Origin: Vibrio furnissii CIP 102972
Lineage (GTDB): Bacteria > Pseudomonadota > Gammaproteobacteria > Enterobacterales > Vibrionaceae
DNA length: 57,787 bases
Direction of reading: 5' to 3'
Assembly (NCBI RefSeq): GCF_000176175.1
Contig: NZ_ACZP01000007.1
Location: 1 to 57,787, forward strand
The notes below the pieces were generated by a model, which had not been told where the DNA came from, searched no databases, and worked only from the letters and a program-made list of their open reading frames with translations. The translations under genes were made by a program, and so were the position numbers. This document shows positions 37,153-46,614 of the stretch, piece after piece. Numbering within the stretch: position 1 is the first letter of the stretch; each line of letters starts with the position of its first letter.

Positions 37153-39147
37153 TTACTTGGTTCGCCAGCGATTGCGTTTACCCGGTTTCACGTGTGTGTC
37201 AGCCTGATCGAGTGGTGCAGGTAACAGCGCTTGTTCCGCTTCAAACAAACGTCCCTGCCCTCCATCAACCCCCAGCGATAGCAAGGTTTGCCATTCGGTC
37301 TCATTTTCTACGCCGACGGCAATGACTTTTGTTTGCGTACCACCACAGACGCCAATCATACTGCGTACAAACAGCTGATTTTCATGGCGCTGATCGATAT
37401 TCTTTATCAAACTGCGGTGTAATTTCAAATACTTAATGTTGAGATCTTTAATGTAATGCGTTGCGACGATCGTCCGACCCGCTTGGCCGACCACTAAATC
37501 GCAGCCAAGCCCCGCAATCATTTTCAGTACCGGGCGCATGTAGTCGAGGTGCTGCACTAAGTGACCTTCAGAGAATTCAAACGACAAGCGCGAACGCAAA
37601 CTGTGTGGCAGTTGCATCAATTCATTGCGGAACCAACGTAAATAACGCTTATCGGCAAATGGCGTGACATTCATGTTCAGGGAATAGTGCCCCGTGAAAT
37701 CGGTCATTTTCAGCAGTTGTAACACACGGACAAATACCGCGCGATCCAACACCATTTCATAACCGACCGTTTCCAGGGCGGCGCTGAAGCGGGATGCTTT
37801 CAGGATGCCTTGCTCAGGATCGTAGATTCGAACAAACAGCTCGTCGTGAATCAATGTTAATCCATTCAATTCTTCCGATAAATAGCACGACTGTCGGAAT
37901 AATCTGATTTTCTCAGGCGTAAGACACTGATTGAATAAGGAACGCCAGCGTACACTGCCGCGCTCATCCTCCACTTTGGCGACTTTTTTAAACTTACTCC
38001 ACGCATTACAGCCTTGAAGGCCGGCACTCTTCAGCGCGGTTTCCGCTTCATCAATAATACGGCCTCGGCGCTCCCCTTCCTGATACATGCTGACGCCGAT
38101 GTGGAACCAATTATCCGCATCGAGCGGATAAGGCGGCGACAAACGCTCAATCAGTTTCAGACATTGCGTGGCAACGTGCGCGACATCTTTAGAGCTTTGA
38201 TGCGGCATAAAGATGGCGAACACGGATTCGTAGTAACGCGACAAAATGACGTCCGGATAACGCGCAATCACGTTGGAAATGCATTCGCCCACTTCCACCA
38301 CAAATTCATCGATGGTGCGTTTTTCTTGCTCTTCCCGCGCGGCATCTAATTCATCCAAACGAATCATGATCACGCCACCACGCGCGCCGCTTTCAAGCAG
38401 TGCCGATTCTAACTTGCTGTCAAACAGCACTCGGTTGGCAGCACCGGTGAGCTGATCCAAAAAGGTTTGGCTGCGAATGAAGGTATCAAAGCGGCTGCGC
38501 TCTTGGCGCGCATCTTGTAACTCCTCAATCAGCATGTCCAATGCTTCACTGGCGGTGTAGGGCCATTCGCGCTCATCCCCTTTGGCGAACTGCTCGACAC
38601 GCCCGGCTAAAATCATGCGCCCGCGCTCCTCCAGCAATTCAGACCCCATTAACTGCTCACGCAACCACTTAATGCTGCGAACCAGACAGAACACGATCAA
38701 CGCGACCGCCAAAGAAATCGACCACATCGCGCCCATCGAATACCCATATCCGAGGTACGGTGGCACCGCTTTGAAATGAATTGAATAGCCTTGGTTACGC
38801 GCCAAAGGTAGGTCGACGGCATAGAGCCGATCGGGCTCCGCTTTTGAGGAGGTGTCTTTGAAACGATAGATGGTGCCCGCTTGAGAAGAGAGCTGCATTT
38901 CGACGATGTTTGACGCTTGCAACATTTTCGGCATCCAGCGCTGCATTGAATAGGCAGCGTCCGGATCTTCCAGCTCTTTATCCACCACCTCCACGATCCC
39001 TTGCAAGTAGTGATTGAGGTATTCCTGCCCCATCCGCTGAAAGGAAAGTGCGCCGCCAATGAACAAGATGAACATGGCGCTGGTGACGATCAGGGTGACA
39101 AACGCGACCAAACGCGTACTCAATTTAAGAGTCGGTGTATACCGCAT
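37153..39147 (-). CDS. csrD: CsrD-type membrane regulator with degenerate GGDEF and EAL domains (MshH)
   Basis: Encodes 664 aa. Two membrane helices (about 12-34 and 140-157) enclose a periplasmic sensor region. A HAMP-like linker follows, then a GGDEF domain in which the catalytic motif is replaced by YESVF (306-310), and an EAL domain in which EAL is replaced by ELF (436-438). Both replacements mean no c-di-GMP synthesis or hydrolysis. In E. coli, CsrD speeds RNase E-dependent decay of the sRNAs CsrB/C; the Vibrio MshH is the ortholog. It is co-directional with the msh genes and starts after the ssb terminator. Confidence 0.93.
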   Translation of the reverse strand: MRYTPTLKLSTRLVAFVTLIVTSAMFILFIGGALSFQRMGQEYLNHYLQGIVEVVDKELEDPDAAYSMQRWMPKMLQASNIVEMQLSSQAGTIYRFKDTSSKAEPDRLYAVDLPLARNQGYSIHFKAVPPYLGYGYSMGAMWSISLAVALIVFCLVRSIKWLREQLMGSELLEERGRMILAGRVEQFAKGDEREWPYTASEALDMLIEELQDARQERSRFDTFIRSQTFLDQLTGAANRVLFDSKLESALLESGARGGVIMIRLDELDAAREEQEKRTIDEFVVEVGECISNVIARYPDVILSRYYESVFAIFMPHQSSKDVAHVATQCLKLIERLSPPYPLDADNWFHIGVSMYQEGERRGRIIDEAETALKSAGLQGCNAWSKFKKVAKVEDERGSVRWRSLFNQCLTPEKIRLFRQSCYLSEELNGLTLIHDELFVRIYDPEQGILKASRFSAALETVGYEMVLDRAVFVRVLQLLKMTDFTGHYSLNMNVTPFADKRYLRWFRNELMQLPHSLRSRLSFEFSEGHLVQHLDYMRPVLKMIAGLGCDLVVGQAGRTIVATHYIKDLNIKYLKLHRSLIKNIDQRHENQLFVRSMIGVCGGTQTKVIAVGVENETEWQTLLSLGVDGGQGRLFEAEQALLPAPLDQADTHVKPGKRNRWRTK

Positions 39148-39240
39148 GAAACTGAATTCCCTTCCTATTCATCGGTTGAGGACACAAGACCGAGCTGGGT
39201 TTCAAACACTTAATGGAACAGATGGATACTTAACTATATA

Positions 39241-39268
39241 AAAAAGCCGCGAATTTCGCGGCTTTTTT
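39241..39268 (-). terminator. ssb terminator
   Basis: AAAAAGCCGCGA / TCGCGGCTTTTT form a long stem with T-runs on both strands. It ends ssb transcription and precedes csrD by about 90 bp. Confidence 0.9.
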
Positions 39269-39282
39269 CAGAAACAGAACGC

Positions 39283-39816
39283 TTAGAATGGGATATCGTC
39301 ATCAAAATCCATTGGCGGTTCATTGTACTGAGGCTGAGATTGCTGAGGTGCTTGCTGCTGCATCGGTTTATGCTGCTGCATCGCGGGTTGTTGAGGCTGA
39401 CCCCAACCGCCTTGTTGTTGCTGTTGGTTCATGCCACCGCCCTGTGCTGGCATACCGCCTTGTTGACGGCTACCCAACATCTGCATTGTGCCGTTGTAAC
39501 CTTGCACAACCACTTCGGTTGAGTAACGGTCTTGACCACTTTGGTCCTGCCACTTACGTGTTTGCAGTTGACCTTCGATGTAGACCTGAGAACCTTTGCG
39601 TAGATATTCACCCGCGACTTCCGCCAGTTTTCCGTACAGAGCAACACGGTGCCACTCTGTTTTCTCGCGCTGTTCGCCAGTTGCTTTATCACGCCATGTT
39701 TCTGACGTGGCTACAGTGATGTTTGCGACTGCACCACCACTTGGCATGTAGCGAACTTCCGGATCACTACCAAGGTTGCCAACCAAAATTACTTTATTCA
39801 CGCCACGGCTTGCCAT
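39283..39816 (-). CDS. ssb: Single-stranded DNA-binding protein
   Basis: Encodes 177 aa. The OB fold is at residues 3-110 ([21 protein letters not shown] to [11 protein letters not shown]). A Gln/Gly/Pro-rich linker follows, with runs such as [15 protein letters not shown], and the acidic tip DFDDDIPF that recruits partner proteins. The start at 39816 follows CGGAG; a longer frame of 6 codons exists upstream. A strong terminator follows. The position beside uvrA is usual, but here qstR and galU lie between. Confidence 0.97.
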   Translation of the reverse strand: MASRGVNKVILVGNLGSDPEVRYMPSGGAVANITVATSETWRDKATGEQREKTEWHRVALYGKLAEVAGEYLRKGSQVYIEGQLQTRKWQDQSGQDRYSTEVVVQGYNGTMQMLGSRQQGGMPAQGGGMNQQQQQGGWGQPQQPAMQQHKPMQQQAPQQSQPQYNEPPMDFDDDIPF

Positions 39817-40098
39817 GTTCTGCTCCGTATTCAAATCTGGTGTTTTTTAGATAAGTCCGCAAGGATAACACGCTTTCATTCGCGTACCAATCATCCGCCG
39901 GATTGTTATCGGTCCCGAGTTAAAAATCCACGCCAACGTCGCTCTTTTTTCGGCATCCATCGAAAAATTCAGTTTTGATAGGACGCTCATTTACGCCACA
40001 GATTGAATTCTCACGCAAACACTCAGTAAAAATTCGCCTGCACGCACAAAGTTCGGCAAGGTAACTGATTCATACTTTGCACCCTCAAGGAAGAGCTC

Positions 40099-40749
40099 AT
40101 GCAACGCGCCAATTACGCCCGAACGATTTACTATTTGTGTCTGGATGCCACCCTCCCTCCGCCACCCCCATTGGGTGACGCACTCACACGACTCGCCCTG
40201 CCTGTGCCACAGATTGAACCCGAACAACTGTTGCAAGCGTATCAGGCCGACAAACATAAAATCCTACTGTTTAATTATGGTGAACATGACGCGATTCGCC
40301 AGCGTTTAGGCCCCTTGCCCATCACCAGCCCCCACTTGGAAACCATTTTATTTGGTGTAGAAAAACGCCTGCGCACGGAAGAACTTCTCACCTTTGGCAA
40401 CCTGAAAGGCTTGTTTTATCAAGATGACGCGCCCTCATCGATCGCGCAGGGATTGGCGGAAATCATCAACGGTCAGAATTGGCTGCCACGCCATGTCAGC
40501 AGTCAGTTATTGCATTACTATCGCCACATTTTCCAGCATCATCACACGCAAGCAACCATCGAGCTCACCACACGTGAATTACAAATCCTACGCAGCTTGC
40601 AGACGGGTGCCTCAAACATGCAGATGGCGGAAAACCTGTTCATCAGTGAATTTACCGTCAAGTCGCACCTCTATCAGATCTTTAAAAAGCTCTCGGTCAA
40701 GAACCGAACTCAAGCCATCACATGGGCCAACCAAAACCTGCTCTCATAA
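40099..40749 (+). CDS. qstR: LuxR-type regulator QstR (VpsT/CsgD subfamily)
   Basis: Encodes 216 aa. The C-terminal LuxR HTH (155-212) reads TTRELQILRSLQTGASNMQM then FISEFTVKSHLYQIFKKLSV. The N-terminal part is a receiver-like domain. The VpsT c-di-GMP motif W[FLM][TS]R is changed to WLPR (128-131), so binding is doubtful. In V. cholerae the gene between ssb and galU encodes QstR, which joins TfoX and HapR signals to late competence and type VI secretion genes. The same position here supports this name. The N-terminus is unusual for Pro (LPPPPPLGD). Its promoter lies in the 39835-40098 gap; no CRP or HapR site was clear there. Confidence 0.85.
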   Translation: MQRANYARTIYYLCLDATLPPPPPLGDALTRLALPVPQIEPEQLLQAYQADKHKILLFNYGEHDAIRQRLGPLPITSPHLETILFGVEKRLRTEELLTFGNLKGLFYQDDAPSSIAQGLAEIINGQNWLPRHVSSQLLHYYRHIFQHHHTQATIELTTRELQILRSLQTGASNMQMAENLFISEFTVKSHLYQIFKKLSVKNRTQAITWANQNLLS

Positions 40750-40759
40750 TTGGGTCGAT

Positions 40760-40795
40760 CAGCACATTTCTCGCCCTAGACCCGAGAATGTGCTG
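40760..40795 (+). other. Hairpin between qstR and galU
   Basis: CAGCACATTTCTCG pairs with CGAGAATGTGCTG with one bulged base, leaving a 9-base loop. No T-run follows. It is a likely galU leader or weak qstR end. Confidence 0.45.
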
Positions 40796-40877
40796 AAGTT
40801 CACATCGAGAACATGATAAAGTGCCCGCAATCTTTGCTTCCCCATACGCAAATCTAATAAAAAATAGGGCTTTAATT

Positions 40878-41747
40878 ATGATTAAGAAATGCCTATTCCC
40901 GGCAGCTGGCTATGGCACACGTTTCTTACCTGCAACCAAATCCATGCCAAAAGAGATGATGCCTGTCGTCAACAAACCCCTGATTGAATACGGCGTCGAA
41001 GAGGCGATTCAAGCGGGCATGACGGGTATGTGCATCGTGACCGGCCGTGGTAAACACTCGATCATGGATCACTTCGACATGAACTACGAACTGGAACACC
41101 AGATTCGTGGGACCAATAAAGAAGAGCTGTTGGTCGATATTCGCCACATCATCGAAACCGCGCAATTTACTTACATTCGCCAACGCGAAATGAAAGGATT
41201 GGGCCATGCGATCCTCACCGGACGTGAACTGGTAGGTGATGAACCTTTCGCTGTGGTTCTGGCAGACGATCTGTGCGTCAACGAAGATCAAGGTGTCCTT
41301 GAGCAAATGGTCGCGCTCTACAAACAATTCCGCTGCTCAATCGTGGCCGTACAAGAAGTCCCTGAAAACGAGACCCACAAATACGGCGTGATTGCTGGCG
41401 AAATGATCAAAGACGATCTGTTCCGTGTCGATGACATGGTCGAAAAACCGGAAGCAGGCACGGCGCCAAGCAATCTGGCGATCATTGGTCGTTACATCCT
41501 GACCCCCGATATTTTCGAACTGATCGAAAATACCGAACCGGGCAAAGGCGGCGAAATTCAGATCACCGACGCGCTGCTGAAACAGGCGAAAGCTGGGTGT
41601 GTTCTGGCGTACAAATTCAAAGGCAAACGCTTTGATTGTGGTAGCGTTGAAGGCTACATCGAAGCAACCAACTACTGCTTTGAACACCTGTACAAAAAAG
41701 ATCAGCAAACTGTTGAATTGGCAAAACATTCAACTAAAAAATCGTAA
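40878..41747 (+). CDS. galU: UTP-glucose-1-phosphate uridylyltransferase
   Basis: Encodes 289 aa. GalU makes UDP-glucose for LPS, capsule and exopolysaccharide. The nucleotide-binding motif is GYGTRFLPATKSMPKEMMPV (about residues 11-30). The sugar-binding parts are VLADDLCV and EKPEAGTAPSNLAIIGRYIL. The start at 40878 follows AGGG; an upstream in-frame extension of 19 codons is unlikely. A terminator with an adjacent LexA-like site follows. Confidence 0.97.
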   Translation: MIKKCLFPAAGYGTRFLPATKSMPKEMMPVVNKPLIEYGVEEAIQAGMTGMCIVTGRGKHSIMDHFDMNYELEHQIRGTNKEELLVDIRHIIETAQFTYIRQREMKGLGHAILTGRELVGDEPFAVVLADDLCVNEDQGVLEQMVALYKQFRCSIVAVQEVPENETHKYGVIAGEMIKDDLFRVDDMVEKPEAGTAPSNLAIIGRYILTPDIFELIENTEPGKGGEIQITDALLKQAKAGCVLAYKFKGKRFDCGSVEGYIEATNYCFEHLYKKDQQTVELAKHSTKKS

Positions 41748-41768
41748 TCATTGATGATGAGAACGTAT

Positions 41769-41799
41769 GAAAGCCATCGGAGACGATGGCTTTCTTTTT
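41769..41799 (+). terminator. galU terminator
   Basis: GAAAGCCATCG / CGATGGCTTTC form an 11-bp perfect stem with a GAGA tetraloop and a five-T run. Confidence 0.9.
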
Positions 41800-41801
41800 A
41801 A

Positions 41802-41817
41802 CTGTTTTTTTATCCAG
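41802..41817. promoter_or_regulatory. LexA-like (SOS) box upstream of uvrA
   Basis: CTGTTTTTTTATCCAG has the CTG-N10-CAG form of LexA operators, flanked by A and TA. The right half-site CCAG instead of ACAG also occurs in a recN operator of E. coli. It lies 67 bp before the uvrA start, immediately after the galU terminator. uvrA is a classical SOS gene. Confidence 0.6.
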
Positions 41818-41884
41818 TACTTCTTTGCACAAATCTCACTCTATGTAATACTTGTTCGACTTGGTATGACATAGAGCAAATCTG

Positions 41885-44707
41885 ATGGATAAAATCGAAG
41901 TACGTGGCGCTCGTACCCATAACCTCAAGAACATCAACCTCACCATTCCACGCGACAAACTGATTGTCATCACCGGCCTCTCCGGCTCAGGCAAATCGTC
42001 ACTCGCGTTTGATACTTTGTACGCCGAAGGGCAACGTCGCTACGTCGAATCCCTGTCAGCTTATGCACGTCAATTTCTGTCATTGATGGAAAAACCGGAT
42101 GTCGACCACATTGAAGGCCTCTCTCCGGCGATTTCGATTGAGCAAAAATCGACATCCCACAACCCGCGTTCAACCGTCGGAACCATCACCGAAGTCTACG
42201 ATTACCTGCGTCTATTGTACGCTCGCGTCGGCGAACCTCGTTGTCCGGAGCACAAAGTCCCGCTGACCGCGCAAACCATCAGCCAAATGGTGGATAAGGT
42301 GCTGGAAATGCCCGAAGGCGCCAAGCTGATGCTGCTGGCTCCGATAGTGAAAGAGCGCAAAGGCGAACACGTTAAAACGTTGGAAAACCTCGCCGCTCAG
42401 GGCTTTATTCGCGCTCGGATCGATGGGGAAACCTGTGACTTGTCCGATCCACCGACCTTAGAACTGCACAAAAAACACACCATTGAAGTGGTGGTCGACC
42501 GCTTTAAAGTGCGTAGCGATCTACAACAACGTCTGGCGGAATCGTTTGAAACCGCGCTGGAGCTGTCTGGCGGGATTGTGGTCGTCGCACCGATGGAAGG
42601 CGAAGGCGAAGAGCAGGTCTTCTCTGCCAATTTTGCGTGTCCGCATTGTGGTTACAGCATGCGCGAGCTCGAACCTCGCCTGTTCTCATTCAACAACCCT
42701 GCGGGCGCCTGCCAAACGTGTGACGGCTTGGGGGTGCAACAATACTTCGATCCGGCGCGCGTGATTCAAGATGCCAACCTCAGCCTGGCGCAAGGTGCCA
42801 TTCGCGGTTGGGATCAGAAAAACTACTACTACTTCCAAATGCTGACTTCGTTGGCGGATCATTATGGGTTTGATCTACACACCCCATTTAACAAACTGCC
42901 CAAGAAAACTCAGGAAATCATTCTGCACGGCTCGGGCCGCACGGAAGTAGAATTTAAATACATCAACGACCGTGGCGACATTCGTGTCAAACGTCATCCG
43001 TTTGAAGGCATTCTCAATACCTTGGAACGTCGCTACCGTGACACGGAATCCAGCTCGGTACGCGAAGAGTTGGTGAAATACATTTCCAACAAACCGTGTG
43101 CGAGTTGTGCAGGCACACGCCTGCGCCTTGAAGCGCGCAACGTGTTTGTTAACGACACCACCCTGCCGCAAATTGTCGAGCTGAGCATTGCAGATGCGCT
43201 GGCATTCTTTCAGTCGCTGAAACTAGAAGGTCAACGCGCGCAAATCGCCGAGAAGGTGATGAAAGAGATCAACGACCGCCTGCAATTTCTGGTCAACGTC
43301 GGCCTCAACTACCTCAACCTGTCGCGCAGTGCCGAAACACTCTCTGGCGGTGAAGCGCAACGTATTCGCCTCGCGAGCCAAATCGGTGCCGGTCTTGTGG
43401 GGGTGATGTATGTGCTGGATGAGCCGTCGATTGGCCTCCACCAGCGTGACAATGAACGATTACTCAAAACCCTTAACCATTTGCGCGATCTGGGCAATAC
43501 GGTGCTGGTCGTCGAGCACGATGAAGATGCCATTCGTTTGGCGGATCACGTGATTGATATCGGCCCGGGTGCCGGCGTACATGGCGGCTCGGTGGTGGCA
43601 GAAGGCACCGTGGATGAGATCATCGCGAACAAAGACTCCTTAACCGGTCAGTACCTGAGCGGTGCCAAAGCGATTGCCATTCCGAAACAGCGCGTTCCCC
43701 GCGATGCCAAGAAAACCGTTGAGCTCATCGGCGCGACCGGCAACAACCTCAAAAACGTGAATCTGTCGATTCCGGTCGGCTTGTTCAGTTGTATCACGGG
43801 CGTCTCCGGTTCAGGTAAATCCACCCTGATCAACGACACCTTCTTCAACATTGCGCATGTGGCGCTCAACGGAGCAACAACCTCAACGCCAGCGCCGTAC
43901 AAATCGATCAAGGGCTTGGAACATTTCGATAAAGTGATCGACATCGATCAAAGCCCGATCGGCCGTACACCGCGTTCTAACCCGGCCACATACACCGGCA
44001 TCTTCACGCCGATCCGCGAGCTGTTTTCCGGCACGCAAGAATCGCGCTCTCGCGGCTACAAACCGGGGCGCTTTAGTTTCAACGTCCGTGGCGGTCGCTG
44101 TGAGGCGTGTCAGGGAGACGGGGTGATCAAAGTCGAAATGCATTTCCTGCCAGATGTGTATGTGCCGTGTGACGTGTGTAAAGGGAAGCGTTACAACCGC
44201 GAAACCTTGGAAGTGCGTTATAAAGGCAAAACCATCGATGAAGTGCTGGACATGACGGTGGAAGATGCGCGTGAATTTTTTGAACCGGTTCCGGTGATCG
44301 CGCGCAAACTGCAAACCCTGATCGATGTCGGTTTGTCTTATATTCGTCTTGGTCAAGCGGCGACCACGCTGTCTGGCGGGGAAGCGCAGCGAGTGAAGTT
44401 GGCACGAGAACTGTCTAAACGCGACACTGGTAAAACGCTGTACATTCTTGATGAACCCACAACTGGCCTGCACTTCCATGACATTCAGCAGCTGTTGGAT
44501 GTGCTGCATCGCTTGCGTGATAACGGCAACACCGTGGTGGTGATCGAGCACAATTTGGACGTCATCAAAACGGCGGACTGGATTGTCGATTTGGGGCCAG
44601 AAGGCGGACAAGGGGGCGGTGAAATTATTGCGCAAGGCACGCCAGAAGATGTGGCGCAGGTCGAAGGATCACACACTGCGCGCTTCCTTAAGCCTATGTT
44701 GAAATAA
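41885..44707 (+). CDS. uvrA: Excinuclease ABC subunit A
   Basis: Encodes 940 aa (E. coli: 940). UvrA finds damaged DNA with UvrB at the start of nucleotide excision repair. The first Walker A is GLSGSGKSS (31-39), the second GVSGSGKST (near 640). Zinc modules are [16 protein letters not shown] (about 253-268), CASCAGT (about 405), and [16 protein letters not shown] (near 740). ABC signatures are [16 protein letters not shown] and [16 protein letters not shown]. It is transcribed from its own unit with a LexA-like site upstream. Confidence 0.98.
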   Translation: MDKIEVRGARTHNLKNINLTIPRDKLIVITGLSGSGKSSLAFDTLYAEGQRRYVESLSAYARQFLSLMEKPDVDHIEGLSPAISIEQKSTSHNPRSTVGTITEVYDYLRLLYARVGEPRCPEHKVPLTAQTISQMVDKVLEMPEGAKLMLLAPIVKERKGEHVKTLENLAAQGFIRARIDGETCDLSDPPTLELHKKHTIEVVVDRFKVRSDLQQRLAESFETALELSGGIVVVAPMEGEGEEQVFSANFACPHCGYSMRELEPRLFSFNNPAGACQTCDGLGVQQYFDPARVIQDANLSLAQGAIRGWDQKNYYYFQMLTSLADHYGFDLHTPFNKLPKKTQEIILHGSGRTEVEFKYINDRGDIRVKRHPFEGILNTLERRYRDTESSSVREELVKYISNKPCASCAGTRLRLEARNVFVNDTTLPQIVELSIADALAFFQSLKLEGQRAQIAEKVMKEINDRLQFLVNVGLNYLNLSRSAETLSGGEAQRIRLASQIGAGLVGVMYVLDEPSIGLHQRDNERLLKTLNHLRDLGNTVLVVEHDEDAIRLADHVIDIGPGAGVHGGSVVAEGTVDEIIANKDSLTGQYLSGAKAIAIPKQRVPRDAKKTVELIGATGNNLKNVNLSIPVGLFSCITGVSGSGKSTLINDTFFNIAHVALNGATTSTPAPYKSIKGLEHFDKVIDIDQSPIGRTPRSNPATYTGIFTPIRELFSGTQESRSRGYKPGRFSFNVRGGRCEACQGDGVIKVEMHFLPDVYVPCDVCKGKRYNRETLEVRYKGKTIDEVLDMTVEDAREFFEPVPVIARKLQTLIDVGLSYIRLGQAATTLSGGEAQRVKLARELSKRDTGKTLYILDEPTTGLHFHDIQQLLDVLHRLRDNGNTVVVIEHNLDVIKTADWIVDLGPEGGQGGGEIIAQGTPEDVAQVEGSHTARFLKPMLK

Positions 44708-44726
44708 AAAAAAGCGGTAAAGTGAC

Positions 44727-44759
44727 GAAACCAGCGACCTCACGCTGGTTTCTTTTTTT
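44727..44759 (+). terminator. uvrA terminator
   Basis: GAAACCAGCG / CGCTGGTTTC stem with a 6-base loop and a seven-T run. Confidence 0.93.
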
Positions 44760-44779
44760 CCATTTGGTTGTGAGACATT

Positions 44780-46555
44780 ATGGCAACATTGTTACTGAGT
44801 GGCACTCAACTCGAACCGCAAGCGCCCAGTGTTCCGTTGAATAAACCGTTTCTGCTTGCGTTGGGGGGCGTGTACCTGCTCGCCATGCACTTTTTTATGC
44901 CCAATCCGGGCGGCGCCGGATTGGCATTATCGTTCAATGTCACCACGTGGCTGGTACTGAGCATTGCGCTCGCCGTTGGCCTCTATCAACTGGCCAATTC
45001 CCGTAAGCTGCGTTACTCCAAACTGACTGTCGTATTTGTACTCAGTTGCGTGATCATGACGCTGCCGATGTGTTACACCAACGCCAATTGGCAAGGCGCA
45101 CTGAGCCGCTTGACCGGACTATGGGCTGGGATGCTGTTGTTTGTTGTGCTCCAGCAATTTTATTTCAGCAACAAACACAAACAACGCTTGCTCTGGTTCA
45201 TCGTTCTGGCTTGTCTGATAGAAGCCGCCTTTGGCCTGTTTCAATACTTTGAGCTCAAACCCGGCAATCTCTTTGGCTACAACACCACGGCTAATCGCCC
45301 TTACGGCATTTTCCAACAACCGAATGTGATGGCTAGCTTCTTGGCCACGGGGTTGGTACTTTCAGGGTATCTCCTCGCTCGCCAGCCCAAGAAATACAAC
45401 AAACACCTCAGTGAAGTCAGCCTGCTCTATTTAACCCCGCTCATGACGCTCCCCCTGCTGGTTGTGCTGGCATCGCGGACAGGGTGGTTGTCGGCCCTCT
45501 TCGGGGTGGCGTTAATTCTGCCGTATCTCTACCGCTTTTCAACGCGTCAGCGTTTTATCAACTGGCTGCTGGCCACCCTCGCTGGTGTCCTTCTCGGTCT
45601 CGCCGCAGGGCACTCTGCGGGCACTGCGCAATTGATTGAGCAAAAAGCTGATTTGGACAGTCCGCGCCGTTACACCTTTCCTCAAGCGGTGGACATGCTG
45701 ATCGAGAAACCGTTTACCGGTTACGGTTACGGGAATTTTGAAGCCAAATACATGTTGTATACCGCGCGCCAGCATCAACTGAACAACCGCTACCCGCCCG
45801 GTTTGCCCGCGATGGATCACCCGCACAATGAGATCCTGTATTGGGGCGTCGAAGGTGGATTGCTGCCGATACTAGGCATGGCGATTGCGGCAGGATTTGT
45901 GTTGATGCGCATCCGTTCGGCCAAAAAAGGCACGCGACTGGCGATGTTTGCGCTGTTGTTGCCGATGGTGCTGCACAGCCAGTTGGAATATCCGTTTTAT
46001 CACTCTGCCATTCACTGGATTACCTTTGTGATCCTCCTATTTTGGATCGACCAGCGCGTCGCAAAATATCGCTTTGCGCGCTTTAGCAAAATCAGCAAGT
46101 CCGCCCTGCGCATCACCAGTTTGTTGCTACCGTTCCTGACGGCGGTGTATATGCTCAGCGCATTACACACCAACTACATTCTGATGAAGTTTGAAGGCTC
46201 ACATCCAAAGAATCCGGCGCTGTTGAATCAGGTCACCAATCCCGTGGTATGGCAGGATCGCTATGATTGGGACGTCTACAGCACTTACCTCAATATCGGT
46301 TTGTACAATCAGCAGCCGCAATACATTCAGCCTTATATTGATTGGTCGTTGGCGATCATCAAACACAAACCTCGCCCTGCGTTTTACAGCAACCTGATTC
46401 TGGCCTACCAAGGCTTGGGCGATCACAGCCGCGCCGAACAGATCCGTGCCGAAGCAGAATTCCTGTTTCCTCGTCAAGACTTCACCACTGTGCACTACGA
46501 GCCGCCCTCTGCGGCGGTCTCGAGCGTACCGAATCTGGATGAAGATGACGAATAA
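44780..46555 (+). CDS. PglL-type O-oligosaccharyltransferase / O-antigen ligase family protein
   Basis: Encodes 591 aa. About a dozen membrane helices (first near residues 25-45) with the large periplasmic loop that carries the Wzy/WaaL/PglL active-site pattern HPHNEILYWGVEGGLLPILG (about residues 338-357). After the last helix lies a soluble tail of about 140 residues with helical repeat character (QPQYIQPYIDWSLAI; LAYQGLGDHSRAEQIRAEAE). This tail is typical of PglL ligases, which move a lipid-linked glycan onto Ser or Thr of secreted proteins or pilin. V. cholerae has a characterised PglL at the position after uvrA. The acceptor here is unknown. Its start is 20 bp after the uvrA terminator. 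Confidence 0.88.
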   Translation: MATLLLSGTQLEPQAPSVPLNKPFLLALGGVYLLAMHFFMPNPGGAGLALSFNVTTWLVLSIALAVGLYQLANSRKLRYSKLTVVFVLSCVIMTLPMCYTNANWQGALSRLTGLWAGMLLFVVLQQFYFSNKHKQRLLWFIVLACLIEAAFGLFQYFELKPGNLFGYNTTANRPYGIFQQPNVMASFLATGLVLSGYLLARQPKKYNKHLSEVSLLYLTPLMTLPLLVVLASRTGWLSALFGVALILPYLYRFSTRQRFINWLLATLAGVLLGLAAGHSAGTAQLIEQKADLDSPRRYTFPQAVDMLIEKPFTGYGYGNFEAKYMLYTARQHQLNNRYPPGLPAMDHPHNEILYWGVEGGLLPILGMAIAAGFVLMRIRSAKKGTRLAMFALLLPMVLHSQLEYPFYHSAIHWITFVILLFWIDQRVAKYRFARFSKISKSALRITSLLLPFLTAVYMLSALHTNYILMKFEGSHPKNPALLNQVTNPVVWQDRYDWDVYSTYLNIGLYNQQPQYIQPYIDWSLAIIKHKPRPAFYSNLILAYQGLGDHSRAEQIRAEAEFLFPRQDFTTVHYEPPSAAVSSVPNLDEDDE

Positions 46556-46581
46556 AAAAGGTGGCCTCAGCCACCTTTTTT
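46554..46581. terminator. Bidirectional terminator
   Basis: AAAAAAGGTGGC and GCCACCTTTTTT form a symmetric hairpin with a CTCA loop and T-runs on both strands between converging genes. Confidence 0.9.
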
Positions 46582-46614
46582 GCAGTAAAACTTTTTGCCA
46601 TGCAACGTCGCCAT

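Noticed and set aside
37153..39147. csrD as an active diguanylate cyclase or phosphodiesterase
   Set aside because: GGDEF is replaced by YESVF and EAL by ELF, so neither catalytic centre is kept.
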